A stretch of DNA of 64,000 nucleotides. It comes from Lucifuga dentata (taxonomy: Eukaryota > Chordata > Actinopteri > Ophidiiformes > Bythitidae). The stretch lies in contig VXCM01002489.1 in NCBI GenBank assembly GCA_014773175.1, positions 1 through 64,000 of the forward strand, in the 5' to 3' direction. Positions 36,756 through 55,707 of the stretch are shown piece by piece. The notes under the pieces are model-generated. The model did no database searches. It had not been told where the DNA came from and worked only from the letters and a program-made list of their open reading frames with translations. A program made the position numbers and the translations under genes. Within the stretch, counting starts at the first letter, position 1; the number at the start of each line of letters is the position of its first letter.

Positions 36756-36900
36756 CTTGACGGAACTGCGAATTCAGCCTGTCTCAGCCATCTAAGCCCC
36801 GCCCCTTGCTTTACTAATTGATACGTGATTGGACGTATTGGGCGTACGATTCATAACAGCCAATGAAATCAAAGGAAGATTAAGATCGACAAGTTGTTCT
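36756..36900 (-). promoter_or_regulatory. CCAAT / GC-box promoter of the unidentified gene
   Basis: GC box at 36796-36804, ATTGG at 36828-36832 and 36837-36841, and CCAAT at 36860-36864. CpG density is higher than in the flanks. It probably drives the minus-strand exon at 36672-36755. Confidence 0.65.
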
Positions 36901-39900
36901 TATATTGTGAGTTAGGTGAATAACAGAATAGATTCATATAAAACACAATGGTATGCATCATTGTTAGTGATGTCTAACATATTGAGAGTGACACTGCATA
37001 TTTATAAATCTAGTATCTGTATCTATTTAGACATCTGTAACTGGAATGTCGCTGGTTTAATCCAAGCCAAGTGGCTACTGTCAAAATGTGTTTGAGTAAT
37101 GAACCTGCTTACTCTGATGCCAGTTAAATGCCTAAAATATAAATCATAGTGAACTACTCATGGGCAGAATTTACCAAGACTCTGGAAGTGTTTATTTAAC
37201 TTTCTGGAGTTTTATACAGTTAAGCTGACATTATCAAACGTACACAGAGCTAATAGTTAAAGCTGAAACATCAACAGTCACAGCATCAACTTTATGTGCG
37301 TTTATGACAAAAAAACGCACATAAAACGCACATTTTTTTTCTGCCTTTGTTGTATATTTTAATAGGAAGGCAGCAGGGAACATGTGACAAAGGTCCCAGG
37401 TCAGATTCCAACACAGGACTCTGCAAAAAGAATAACCGGGATGTCCTGGTTGTGCACACAATTAAGCTCTTTCCTAATTCTTTGGCATTTGTAGACACAA
37501 CATATAAGTGATAAGTCACAAAAAGGATGACAAAAAAAAGGAAACACTTTCAGGACACCACTTTACTGTAAAAGCATGGCAGATTCTGACCTCACATGGT
37601 GAATTCCACCAGCTAATGTTTGCAAAGTCAAGATGAAGGGATGCAGATGAGGGTACGGGAAGTTCCCTCCTCCTGGATGATCGTCTTTACCATGAACTGC
37701 ATGACTTCTCCAAATGCTGAAAGTGCAGGAATGTGACAGTCATTTTCCAGTGAGATATGTTCTGTATCGACAGAGGCAGCATTCTTAGCATGTTGATATG
37801 TGAGGACCTGCATTCAATTTACTGTTACTGGGGATTTAAGTAATACTTTTCTCCTCATCTTTTATATGTTGTTATGTAGCCAAGAAAGTTGCTTGTGGTC
37901 TTCCTTCAGTCATGCTCTACAAATAAATAAAAGAGGTTATCTTACACTTCATGCCTTTTTTCACAACAAACTAAAACATTCCTGTGAGCCATAAATGATC
38001 TTGGTTCATGCAGAAACTGCTGCTGAAGAAATATGACCCCAGAAAGGAATTTTTCCCATGAAAGTAGAAGCAGAGGAGGAGAATTTGGGGCGGCAACATT
38101 TATTATGATTCCTCAGATCTTGATAGAAGGAAAGATTTTGTAGAAATCTACAAATTTATGATACAGATCTATTGTACAAATCACACCAAGAATTACAGCA
38201 ACTCAAAATTAGTCAGTTAAAAGTAGAGGTATTTTAATTTCTATTTTGACCTATTTGATCTATTCACAACTGTAAAAACAAACTTGTCCTGTACACCTTA
38301 TTGAACTGTAGCCACTTAATAATTAAATTATAGTATAATCCATACTAGTCATTCCAGCCTCCTTTTGTACTGCAATGCACTCTTTCACTCTTTACTTACT
38401 AACCAGTCAGTATATACTACTGTATATACTGACTACTATACCTGTATACACTGATTGCTGGTTGTACAGCTAAATTGAATTCATAAAACTGGAAGAAACA
38501 TTTTTTAAAAATCCCATGATCACATAAAACTATCTCTGGATACTGTCACCTCTTCCGGATAACAATTTAATCTGTTTCTTTGTTGTTTATCTATCTCTAA
38601 AAGCTGTGAGTCACTGTCTGACCTCTGGTGATGTAACTCAACACTCTTGTGTTCTTGGGGGTTTCTTCATCCTTCTGGGTCCAAGGAGATCCTCTTGGAT
38701 CACTTCCTGGAAGGAGCTCAGTTGCATTTCCCTCCTTTTTAGTTCCTTATACACACTCCAAATAACTGGTGAATTTTCTTTCCACTCTTTCTTCTTTTTA
38801 AGTTCCTTTGTTTTTGGAATAACTATAAAAATATCTATTTACATGCCTATTTAAAGGCATGGTTGGACACGTTTTTTTATGGTTAAAGTCATAACAGTGG
38901 CTTCCAGGGGATTTGCTGGTTTATTTCCAATTGAAATAGGAAGTTAAGTTGTAATACAATACAGTCAGTGAATGTGCATGCTTTGCATGTCATTAAGCAA
39001 AACTACAACCATCATGTCTTAAAAGGGACCAGGTTTATTTCCAGTGTTATGAGCACTAGGCCATTTTTGCTTTTGCTCATGTAAGTTCCACTTTTACATC
39101 TTGCAGTACATAACATATTATGTTTAAAGTATAATCAGAGGCAGATATCAAACCAGTGCAATATAAAATATCCATCAAGATTGTGTCTATTACCATGTGA
39201 AACAAACCGTTCGCACCATGAATTAAAATCTATTTCAAATGACCAATGATGATCAGATTTTGCTTCCCTGATCACATTTTATTTTATTAGTGAGAAAAAT
39301 GTGGCCACTGCTAACAGAACTAAAAACACATGACAAAACAAATAGAGGTCTGCAAAGCGTTCTGGATGTCCAACTGCATTTCTAAACTTTGTCTTAGTGG
39401 TTTATTTGAAGGTTTTTTATGCTGCACAAACACTATAATGATGACCAAGTGCTCCTTCAGTGTGGTGCATTTCATATACATATTTGGTCGCACGCATCTG
39501 TGACATATTTGCTCACACAGGTCTGTTACCACTTCAGTTATCTCAGTAATGCAACATAAAGTACTGCAATATTTGTGCCATTGTACTAATAATGTATCAG
39601 TAAATCAAGATATCTATTACTTGCTGTGCTCATATTATTCATGTAGTGGCAAGTGTGAAAAAAAGCTGAAATAATCACATAATGGAGAATTTTTTACAGG
39701 AAGTAAATGTAATGAGACTTTAATTCAACAAATGATAAAATACAAATGGTTTTGGACTTACTGTTTAGTCGATGCACATTGTTGTTTGGTTGTGACTTCA
39801 AGCTGAGGCCTATAGCTTGAATTGACATTTAAAGTATTACGTAAGTTCCTCTTAAGACAGTACCAATCAAGTATAAACATCTTGCTTTTACAGTGTAGAG

Positions 39901-40878
39901 ACCACAGGCAGAGATAGTACAATTACATGGTTTTGCAAGTAGGGCATTCAAGGAAACTCTTAAAACTGACATCCCGTAATTCACCGTCAACCTTTATTTT
40001 TAAGCTTAAGAACATTCCAGTTGAGAGTTGGAGTTTCCAAGCTTTGGCATCACTTAAGTGGTTGGTTGTTTTATAATCTGCCAACTCCTTTTTCTCTGCA
40101 GCAGAGATGAGCAGTGAGCTGATGTGTTTTGTCTTTTAAGGTGGCCTGCAGACAAAGACTCATCAATGCTGCTCCTCAATATAAACATAAGTCCCTGTAA
40201 TGAATGTGATGGGTAGAGAGTCAGAGGCAGCTAAGTGCGTTGATGTGTTCTTTCTATCCATCACTGTTGCTTCTCACAACCATTTACAGTCATCTCTGTT
40301 TGGGACAACATGCTGTGCTGTACTTTGGAAACAAAGTTGTCACTGGGAAAATACCAGAATGCACTGGATCCCATTGCCAGCTCTGTTGGGTTGAAATATT
40401 TTTTTCAACACTGTATATTTAAATATTTAAATTTGCAGTTTTTTTCACACCAACAAGCTTTACTTGTAGACACTCACTTTCCTTATTTTGGGTTTGTTTG
40501 GCTGACGCAGAAATAAATCTACACAATTTGTTGTCACAGATTGCAGATCTGCATCTAAATACTGTGGCTCACTTGTTTGTGACCTCTTTGACGCTGCAGC
40601 ACATGAAGTTGACCTGACATTGGCGGCCACCGGCCATAAAGATCACACATGACGTTTGATGACGTCAAATGTGTTGGTGAGAAACAGACAGGAAATGAAC
40701 AAAAATATTTCCTTGTTTCTCATTCGCCCCCATGGCGAGTGAGAAATGCTTCAGAGCTCTGGGTGGTTCAGTATATTACAGAAACACTCCGCCTGCTGTC
40801 AGAGCTGTGCGTAACGGTCCCTGTGGTTAACTGTTTCTGGATAACTGGACAGCACAGGATGTGAGAGTGCAAGAGAAG
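36901..40878. other. Intergenic, no gene seen
   Basis: About 4 kb of A/T-rich sequence without a convincing exon on either strand. The last few hundred bases before 40879 should hold the promoter and 5' UTR of the EP4-type receptor. A TGACGTCA palindrome (perfect CRE) is at 40659-40666, about 210 bp upstream of the first ATG. Confidence 0.55.
40659..40666. promoter_or_regulatory. Perfect CRE palindrome upstream of the EP4-type receptor
   Basis: The octamer TGACGTCA is the consensus CREB/ATF site. It lies about 210 bp upstream of the receptor's first ATG. EP4 signals through Gs and cAMP, so a feedback role is conceivable but is only inference. Confidence 0.45.
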
Positions 40879-41896
40879 ATGCCTTTCTTGACTTCTTATC
40901 TTCTTTTCCAAACGATTCAAGAGGAAACGCTCCCCGTGGTTCGCAACAGACTAAAAGAAGTTTCACAAACAAATACGAGCCTGGGGATGTATTTGGCGAT
41001 GGAAACCTCGAACTTTACGCACCGTTCTGTTTTAATAAATGAGACGCTTATTCAGTCCTCTCAGGAGTCTGGAGTCAACTCAGAGATCGCTTTACCAATT
41101 CTTATGTTTGCTGGCGGTGCCATTGGGAATTTAATCGCCATTGTTGTTCTTTCATTATCGAGGCAGGAGCGGAAATCGTCCGCCTTCTACACGCTGCTGT
41201 GCGGCCTGGCAGTCACAGATCTGCTGGGCACTTGTCTGGCCAGTCCTCTCTCCATAGCCAGCTACCGGGACCAACACGTCTTTACCGACCACCACCTCTG
41301 CGAATTCTTCTCCTTCTTGCTGTTGTTTTTCGGCGTAACCGGACTGAGCATCATATGCGCCATGGCCGCTGAGCGCTACCTGGCGATCTGCTGCCCGTAC
41401 ACCTACCAGCGGTGGGGTGTGGACCGGCGCTTTACGCAGAAGTTCCTGCTCTGTATTTACATCAGTCACATCCTCTTCTGCTGCCTTCCGATGATGGGCA
41501 TGGCGAGGAGCGAGTTGCAGCCGTCCCGCACCTGGTGCTTTATCGACTGGAGGACGCAGGAGACTCCGGCGGCCGCTTACTCCATCCTGTACGGAGTGGT
41601 CAGCCTGCTGCTCATCTTGGTCACCATCGTGTTGAATCTGGCGGTGTGCGGCACGCTGCTGCTGATGCGCCAGAGGACCGTGCAGCGGCCGGTTACCAGA
41701 GCCAGCGTCCGGCAGCGTTGGAGGGCGCTGTCCTCCGCCGCCGAGACTCAGATGATCACGGTGCTGGTAATGACCTCCGTGGTGGTTCTGGCTTGTTCAG
41801 CTCCATTAGTGGTAAGTAAAGTATAAATCATATTGATTTGCATTGATGTTGCTGTTTTTGCCCAAAATCATTTTACCTTTAGAAAAAATAATATAA

Positions 41897-41957
<61 letters not shown>

Positions 41958-41974
41958 GTATTATTATTATTATT

Positions 41975-42007
<33 letters not shown>

Positions 42008-42979
42008 NTTTTTTTTTTAGCATTTTTTGTTTAACTGTCCATCCCCAACTGCAGCTTAGGAGTCAGAAATGTTCAGCCTACAAGAATTAGTGGTTTACCA
42101 ATGAGTCCTATGTCTAAACTCTGGTTAAGACATAAAAGATTCCAAAAGGAAAAAGGAAAAATCAATGGTGGCATGAAAGTAAAATTAAACCTTTCAAATA
42201 CAAAAGAAGTAATTTGCCATGATAATCTATTTATGACAGGTTCAGCCAAATTAATTTGGGTGTTCTATGTATTTTTCAACATACTGGAAAAAAATCATTA
42301 AACACCTAATGATATGCATTTAAGGACTACATTCAATAATAAAAATTATAGTATTTGTAAAGTTATACTACAGCCTATCTATTTTTGCTGGTTTTATACT
42401 TTTTTTTTTTTTCTCAGTCATGCTATAGGGATTTATAGTTTGTTGTGACAGTTTGTTTTTCCTGCATTTCACTGTAGATGTAATATTTCACTTAATAGTT
42501 TGCTGTAAAAACTACCAGTTTTGCTTGGAAAATAGCAAAAGTAATGAAAAACAATGTGTTTATATTTTGCACTAAATAAAAGTGTGACTTAAGCTCTTAT
42601 TTCCACTCTGGAGACTAAATTGTCATGTATTTTTCTCATAAAGGTGCGTGTGTTTGCCAACCAGTTAATGCAGGAAAATGACTACAAAGCTGACCTGGCA
42701 GCTATCCGGATAGCCTCAGTTAACCCCATCCTGGACCCTTGGATCTACATCCTCCTGAGGAGGTCCCTGTTCCGACGGATACTGGGTTCATCCAAACGAG
42801 CTGGCAGCAGTCGCAGAAACTCCCCCCCAACACCACAAAGGAATCTGCTTTATCCTGACATCATGAATGACAGCCACGTGTTCACCCAGCTACTGTGCAA
42901 CGCCAACATCATCACCACTCAGCTGCCTGCCACTGTCAAATTCACTTCCTGTGACGCAGAGAGTCTCCAGCAGACCTAA
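40879..42979 (+). CDS. ptger4c: Prostaglandin E2 receptor, EP4 subtype (fish ptger4c-like)
   Basis: This is a seven-transmembrane prostanoid receptor. EP4 is known to couple to Gs. Two exons, 40879-41811 and 42644-42979, are split at LV|VRVF after TM6, the usual intron place in prostanoid receptors. The first ATG gives 422 residues. ATGs at 40987 (MYLAMETSNFT) and 40999 are equally possible and put the NFT and NET glycosylation sites near the N-terminus. EP4 hallmarks are ILMFAGGAIGNLIAIVVL (TM1), YTLLCGLAVTDLLGT (TM2), AAERYLAI replacing DRY (TM3), TWCFIDW (second extracellular loop) and IRIASVNPILDPWIYILLR (TM7). The cytoplasmic tail is much shorter than that of human EP4 (488 residues in total). 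The paralogue letter is inferred from divergence and short tail, not from an alignment. Confidence 0.85.
41893..42019. repeat. (ATT)n microsatellite followed by poly-T with a single N
   Basis: ATT units run from about 41893 to 41973, then a T-run with N at 42008, inside the intron of the EP4-type receptor. Confidence 0.9.
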
Positions 42980-43660
42980 AACACTGTAGACTGTTTGCTT
43001 CGTCTTCACATTGCAAGCAACTAGGTTGATTCAGACCAGAGACTCTGAAAGGTGGGGATGACTCCAGGGTCCCAGAACTGGAGCGGGCCCACAAAAGTTC
43101 CAGGATAATTTATTAAAAGAAATGAGATATACAGGGCAGCACAAAGGTTCTCAAAGGGGCCCAGAGTTCCTGTCGATGCCTCTGTATCAGACGACTGATG
43201 ATGAGCAGATTTTTTGACTTTAATTTAAAAACAGGACATGGTGGTGATCCAGTCCTTCTTCTAACTTCCCATCTCATTCCTGCAGTATGTGCTCTGTTTA
43301 TTGCTTCACAACCAAACCTTTTCTCACATAAACCCACTCATTTCACAGACATGCACCACTACCTCAGCTACACCTTCCACCGCATGACCCAGTTCCAAAC
43401 TCTATAGGAATTCATTAGTTGGATGCTAAAGAGAGAGTATAGAGCTCATGCTGACAAAGCTGCTGCTGCTGCTGCAAAAAAAAAAAAAAAANAAAAAAAA
43501 AAAAAAAAGAGAATCTGTATTTTTTAAAATCACTCGTGGCTTGTTGGTCTCCCACATTTCCACCCGTCTTTCAGAAACTTAAGCTATTTTTGTATTTGGA
43601 ATATGTTCGTGTTTGTTTGTATTAAAGACTCTTGTTTGCATTAAACTTCATTAGAGTCTG
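42980..43660 (+). other. Probable 3' UTR of the EP4-type receptor
   Basis: Non-coding sequence after the stop, with ATTAAA at 43621-43626 and 43640-43645. A CTG run leads into a poly-A tract with N at 43492. Confidence 0.5.
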
Positions 43661-45627
43661 AGAGTTTTTAAGCAAATGTTTATTGCCTGTTTTAATTTTG
43701 GATGGAAGTCAAGTTAATCCGTTCTCAGCTCAGGGTCGGTCCTGACCTTATTTGACCTGGTCAGGACTTTGACTAAAATATATATATCTCTGACTACCAA
43801 AGTACTCAACTATTAATCTTTTATATATTTTTTCTCAGTTTTCACCTGGAGTCTTTTAATAAGCTAATGATCCAATTGTTCTCTCTGGCAACATTTATGA
43901 TCAGCCTTTTTCTGGGGATGCACAGTGGAAGCAGCCTTTGGTTTTCCATTGAATACTGAGTAGCTCTGGTGCACATGTGTGCGTGGTTGTATGTGTGTGT
44001 GTGCTGGAGAACATCAGAAACATCATGTAAGCAGCCAGTAAAACTAAACTTGGACAGCATCCCAGATGTTTAGATGCCTGAGGAGAATTTTATAAAACAG
44101 ATTTGAACTCCTTGACAAGAAAAGGTTGGTCCATTTATGGTCTCCATTCAGCTCAAACCAAAAAATATGCCAATCAAAAATATGTTAATGAATTATCAGT
44201 ACTAAAAGGTAATTTAGAAATAAATCAAATACATTCATCAATCATGTAATCCCACATTTTGATAGGCTAATCACACATAATTTAGCTATTGGGTATAGGT
44301 AGAGCAGAGAGAGATGGACCAGGCTTGAGGACCACTATTGTACAACTGCGCTTCAGAGAAACAGATAGATGTAACAGCTGCTGCCACCTTAAACAGAAAA
44401 TGAGCAGTAACTGAACAGCTGGAGGTTTCTCTTGTTTCAGTTGTGCAGCTAGTTTCCTGGATGATCCTGGATGATCCAAATCCACCACAGGCTTTAAACA
44501 GACAATGCTCTGACCTGCTTTCTTTCCTTTAAAGGTCAGTAGAAGATATACTGCAAGCTTCTGCTCATGAAAAACAAGATGAGACTACTGACTGCTGACT
44601 AAGGATAAATTGTAAATGGTGCTTGAAAAATAAATATGATCAAGCATGTATGGAATTCTTCATAACTCTGGACACAGTGCTGGATATTAATTGGCATCTT
44701 CTGATCTGTGGAGTGAACATCTGACTGTGGGAAAAAGCGAGTCCATCACTCATCAAGTGTGTTTTTAGCTGTTGACTAAACAACCCAAGTAAATATGTCA
44801 TAATTTTTTACATAAGATACCTGCCTGAAGCTGTTCATAGCAGAATAACTATTTTTGAAAGACAATAAATTTTCAAATGTGCTGTTCAGATGTTCTAACA
44901 TGAAGGTAGAACTAACAGACTTTTGCTGTCCACTGAATGAAATAATCATCAACTTGTGACTGAAAATACTTAAAATTTTCTTGCCAAATTTTCTTTGCAA
45001 ACGAGTTTAGCTTCTCCTCCAATTTGTATTAGTCATTCTATAACAAGACCAAGGCAGTGTTCCACAATGCATTTATTCTTTCCCAACATTTAAAAATAGC
45101 ATTTACTAAACATAAGCAGACAAGACTGTGCATGGCTGCACTTCTGTACAACATCTTTGTACCTTGACACCATAAATAAAAATCTATAAACATGGTTAAG
45201 TAAAAATTTTGTCTTGAGATCCTTTAAACACACAAAAAGTTGAATTTATACAAGTTTTACAAAGTAACCTCCCCATTCTTCCAGATATTAACATTTACAT
45301 CCCAGTTAAAAGCTTTACAGTGAAGAGCTGACAACCAAACCTATCAAGACTGAAGACCGCTGCTAGTCAGCTCACTGTACAAAAATAAAACACCTAGCGT
45401 GACACTAAAACATTATAATAAAATAAACAAGCTAAATATAACACTAAGCTACAGCAAGGCCTCCATTCTGTGGTGCATTATCTACAAAAAGATGATTCTC
45501 TTTTTGTATTTGGCAACATGAAGAAGGATAACAAAAAAAAAAAAGAAATTAAAAGAATCTAAAATATTAACTGCACTGGTGGAAAGTGTGATGAACCACT
45601 GCCTAAAATTAAACTTGTAGTATTAAA
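43661..45627. other. Intergenic, no gene seen
   Basis: A/T-rich, no convincing exon. Part of it could be a long slc35e1 3' UTR (minus strand), but no polyadenylation site could be chosen with confidence. Confidence 0.5.
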
Positions 45628-46143
45628 GAAGCATACTGGTGATTTTGGCCATGTTAGTTTTCCAAAACATAAAACTGTATTTAAGTTTTCCTGGTATTCT
45701 GCCAAATCCCCTAATCTTTCAAAAATCAAATGTTCAGGTGATACATCCACCTTAATGTTTCACCTGCAAGCATGTGTGCACAACCATAGAAGGCACAGTC
45801 GCTTAATTTCTCGGGAAAACCTGTTTTCTCATGGGACGATATTCCCTGGTGGAGACATATATTTTATTATGTGTAGCTCTGTGTTGGATCAGTTAAATTA
45901 ATTTACTTTGACAACAGATTTAATAACTCTTATGGATTACTTATGCCAAGCACGTTTGAAGCTCTACCAGCTGATTCTACTGAAATGAACTGAAATCAAT
46001 CATTAGTCTGGAAGGTAGGAAAAACCAATCTAATATTTACTGCTCCAGTAGTATGTTTTGGAAAATGGTTGGCAGTAATGTAATGTGTATGATGGTTTTA
46101 TTTATTGTGCTCAAACATGTAAAATCACAGGTATGGTCCTTTA
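45628..46143. mobile_element. MITE family A, copy 4
   Basis: It shares with copy 3 the order TCTTTCAAAAATCAAATG, GGTGATACATCCACC, TGTAGCTCTGTGTTGGAT and a right terminus CAGGTATGGTCCTTT. The left terminus is degraded (ACTGGTGATTTTGGCCATGT). Confidence 0.8.
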
Positions 46144-46981
46144 TAGCCATTTATGGGCTCAAATTGTTTCCCTGCATAAAAACTGCTGAATCTTCAAAAT
46201 AAAGTTGCAAGTCCAAAAGCCAACCAGCATGATACGAACACGACAAATATGCCAACAATAAAATCAACATAACATCCAGTACCGACTTTTAAAAAATAGG
46301 ACTTAAAAATAAATATTAAAAATATACCTCTTTTTTTTAAACTGGTGAAATTTAGATGAAGAATGCAAAAATACAGTTAAAATCAGCCAAAAAAATTACA
46401 TCCATGTATTTTACCGACTGACGAATAACTGGTCAAACTTGCTGCCACCAAGGGATGAAAATTAATCCACACAAAGCTTCAGCATCCCAAATTTTGGAAC
46501 ACAAACTTTAAAATGCAGAACGCATAATGTGGAAGAAAAGATGAGGAATAAGGTGAAAGATACCTTCCTGCACCAAAGGCTTATGTTACTTTTACGAAGC
46601 TTTGTTGAATACTCAATTCTGATTGATCAATTGGAATACACGAGGTCTGTTCTTTCTCAAAGCCGAACTGCTGCTTTACAACAAAATCATGTCACTCTGC
46701 AGCTGAGAATTTCAGTTTTGTTTTTGATTGGACATGCAGTTTCTCTTTATTCATCACATGAAACATTTAGTTCTTTGTTCAGGCTCACGTATGTTACTGG
46801 TCCTGGAATTAGGAATTAGGAACTTGGAATCAGTGTTTAGTAATAAATCAGGTCAGATAATGTTGAAGCAGGTTTTTGCACAAAGCATTATAGATGTTTG
46901 GAATAAACCAAACCTGGAACCTCATGAAGCTTGTGGCGAAACGCATAGTTTGCACTCTTTGCACTTAAAATGGAACAATAA

Positions 46982-47110
46982 AAAATGAGAAGTTGGAGAA
47001 GAAATGAGGCCTCCTGGTGTGCGGTGATTAACTTTTGAAATTGATNAAAATGAGAAGTTGGAGAAGAAATGAGGCCTCCTGGTGTGCGGTGATTAACTTT
47101 TGAAATTGAT
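46982..47110. repeat. Perfect 64-bp direct repeat around a single N
   Basis: Positions 46982-47045 equal 47047-47110, with N at 47046. Assembly-junction pattern in non-coding DNA. Confidence 0.9.
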
Positions 47111-47832
47111 CACTGTGTAAACCTGCCTTCATCAGCACCCGGGAAGGTATACTCTTTGTAAGCTGTGCACAGAGCAGAGAGCAACTTGACTGACTTTAAC
47201 GTCTGTATCTATATCGAACAATATGACATGGAAATAAATGGATATCACTCAAAATTTCACTAATGTGTGTCACCAGTTAAAGCAAATCAACAGGTTTGAT
47301 TGATTTTAGTTTAACCAATTAAAACTATTTGGTTAAGGTCACAAATTTCACAATAATTAGGGAAAAACAAAACTTCTCTCCCAGCAGATGTTGTCACGTG
47401 AAAGTTCCGAGCCACTGGGAGACTTCCTTTAGCGTCTGCTGGTGTGGTCATATTAAGCAGACAGTTTCAGACTGGCGGTAATTAATTTGCCTTCCTGCTG
47501 CAGCTTCCATGTTTGCAACACAACAAAGACAGCAGATATGGATTCCTCAGTTCCAACATCCTGCCTAGATCTCATTTGCTGCACTGATTGTGAAGTAAAT
47601 GCATAACAGATGCTGCGATGTCTCTGGGAAGCTCCAAGTGTAGGAATCCCACAAAGCTTTCTGCAGGATTATATTGGTGCTCGTATCCAGACTAAATGTA
47701 TGACAGCATTGAATTTGTCAGACAGACACAACAAACAGAAAAAAGCCTCTTCTCCCCTCTACCAAATCTAGATGAATATCCGAAAATGGCACATGAATGG
47801 AAAATGAAAAATAACTCATGGACTCAGTCAAC

Positions 47833-47860
47833 AAAAAAAAAAAAAANCCCCCCCAAAAAA
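47833..47860. repeat. Poly-A / N / poly-C junction
   Basis: An A-run ends at N 47847 and is followed at once by a C-run and more A. Two different homopolymers meeting at an N suggests a misjoined or unresolved gap. Confidence 0.8.
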
Positions 47861-48420
47861 AGTGATGATCATATGTGACACAGAAAGACCTGAACTGTTA
47901 TACTGCTGGAGTGAAGTGTTCAGTGAAAATCTTAAAAAGAATAAGACCAAAAGCAGTTCCTCATGTTTCCTAAATAAGTCTAAATAACTCTTGAAGTGGT
48001 AAACACCTCATCATCACTAAATTGCTGACAAGAATGAGATTAATACAGTATTCTGTGGTGACTATAATTACCAATTACTTTAAATTAAAATGATTAATTA
48101 TAATCAAGCCTCTAGTCCACCTGTTATTATAGCTGAGTCTTTTAATTGCACAAATGAAAAATTCTGATATGATAAATGCCTCATTTTTAATCGTCATTAC
48201 AAAATTGTTAACCATATTGTACCTAAACTTTAAATTAAACATCAGGACTATACAAAGTCACTGATAGCTGATGTGCAAACCTAAAGTGATGCGTTTTATG
48301 AAGCCACGTCTGAAAAGTACGTTCGTAGAAGTGGCATTAAAGCCACTTACAGACTGACAACAAACACACTAGACTGCTATAAATGATCATTTCCTATTTA
48401 CAAGGAGTGACATGAATATT

Positions 48421-48775
48421 AAAAGGACCATACCGGTAATTTTGTATGTTTTAACCAATAAACACTACCCGCATACATGTTACATTAGTGACAACCACTT
48501 TCCAAAATATAAAACTGAATTTTAGTTTTTGGGTTATTTTACCAAAAAACACCCTGTTTTTAATTTCTCAATCTTCTCCTGGGACTATGTTCCCTGATGG
48601 AGATGTACATTTTTTTCCATGCAGCTTCATGTTGGACCAGTTAAATTCGACAAAAAAAGTAATAGATGTTTTAATTGCTGCAGAAGTATGTTTTGGAAAT
48701 TGCTCGTTAGTAACATAACGTGTGTACGGGTGTATTGGGCTCAAACACGCAAAACAGTGAATGTTTAAGGACATT
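48421..48775. mobile_element. MITE family A, copy 5 (internally shortened)
   Basis: The left terminus AAAGGACCATACCGGTAATT and right terminus TATTGGGCTCAAACACGCAA mirror each other and copies 1-4. The interior is about 200 bp shorter than in copy 3 but keeps the TTTTCCATGCAGCTTCATG block. Confidence 0.8.
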
Positions 48776-49708
48776 CTGAATTTGGGAGATTCTTCTTCAC
48801 AAAGCACTTGTTAAACCTGAACCAGCTTAAATTGACAAACCATCATTCCAGATCACTGAAACTTATATTTTCCACTTACGGCAACTCAGAATCTTTCAGG
48901 TTTGTTAATGTTACTCATCTCAAATGGATTCCACAACTCCAGCTAGCACACAAGCTTCAAACCGAGGGCCATGAAGGGACAAGAGGCTGCAGGTTTTCAA
49001 TCCAACTGAAAACACAGCAGCTGATTTCAGTTATCAGCACGCTGTCAATGAGAGGATAAGGAAATCAGTAAATTCAGCTGGTGAAGGGTTTAGTTGGACT
49101 GAAAACTTGCAGACTCTCAGCTCTCCATGGAACTAGTCTGAACTTGACTAAGGAAACATACAGAAATTATCTCCACTTCTATATAAATGCCTGATGAAGA
49201 AAAATAACTGGCCCAAAACTGAAACACTACACACTGGTGTTTTGGTGCTACTTAGTGCTCACAGTCGTGCTTTTCTCTGACAGTGAAAAAGCAAAATGCA
49301 GTCAGCTGTTTCCAGACATTGAGACGAGGTTTTCTTCAACCCTTCTTCTCCTTTCCAACCTGTTGTGTTTAGATAAAATGGCTTCATCCTTCACCGAAAT
49401 GCCTGAAAACAGCCAAATGTGTTTTTTCTCTCTCAAACCATTTCATACATTCTGTTCCAAAGTAATAAATTAAAAAAACCGATATGCAGTGAAGCTGTTA
49501 GAAAGTGAAGTTTAGAGAATGAGGAGGGGCATGGGAAAGGTAAAAAAAAACAAAGGTGATGACGGACTCATCTCATCTTCACTTCCCATTACAAACAGCA
49601 CATGCCTTCAGTCTCTAGTTTGAGGCTTTGCAAACCTGCTGCTGGGAGGGTGGCTACAAAGACAAATGTCTATGACAACTACCCAGAGCAAGGACGGAGA
49701 CGCCTCCT

Positions 49709-55707
<5,999 letters not shown>

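Noticed and set aside
38606..38854. Open frame on the plus strand
   Set aside because: Low-complexity hydrophobic composition, no splice sites or promoter, no recognisable domain.
41155..41469. Antisense open frame in the EP4-type receptor exon
   Set aside because: GC-rich shadow of the receptor coding strand, with no features of its own.
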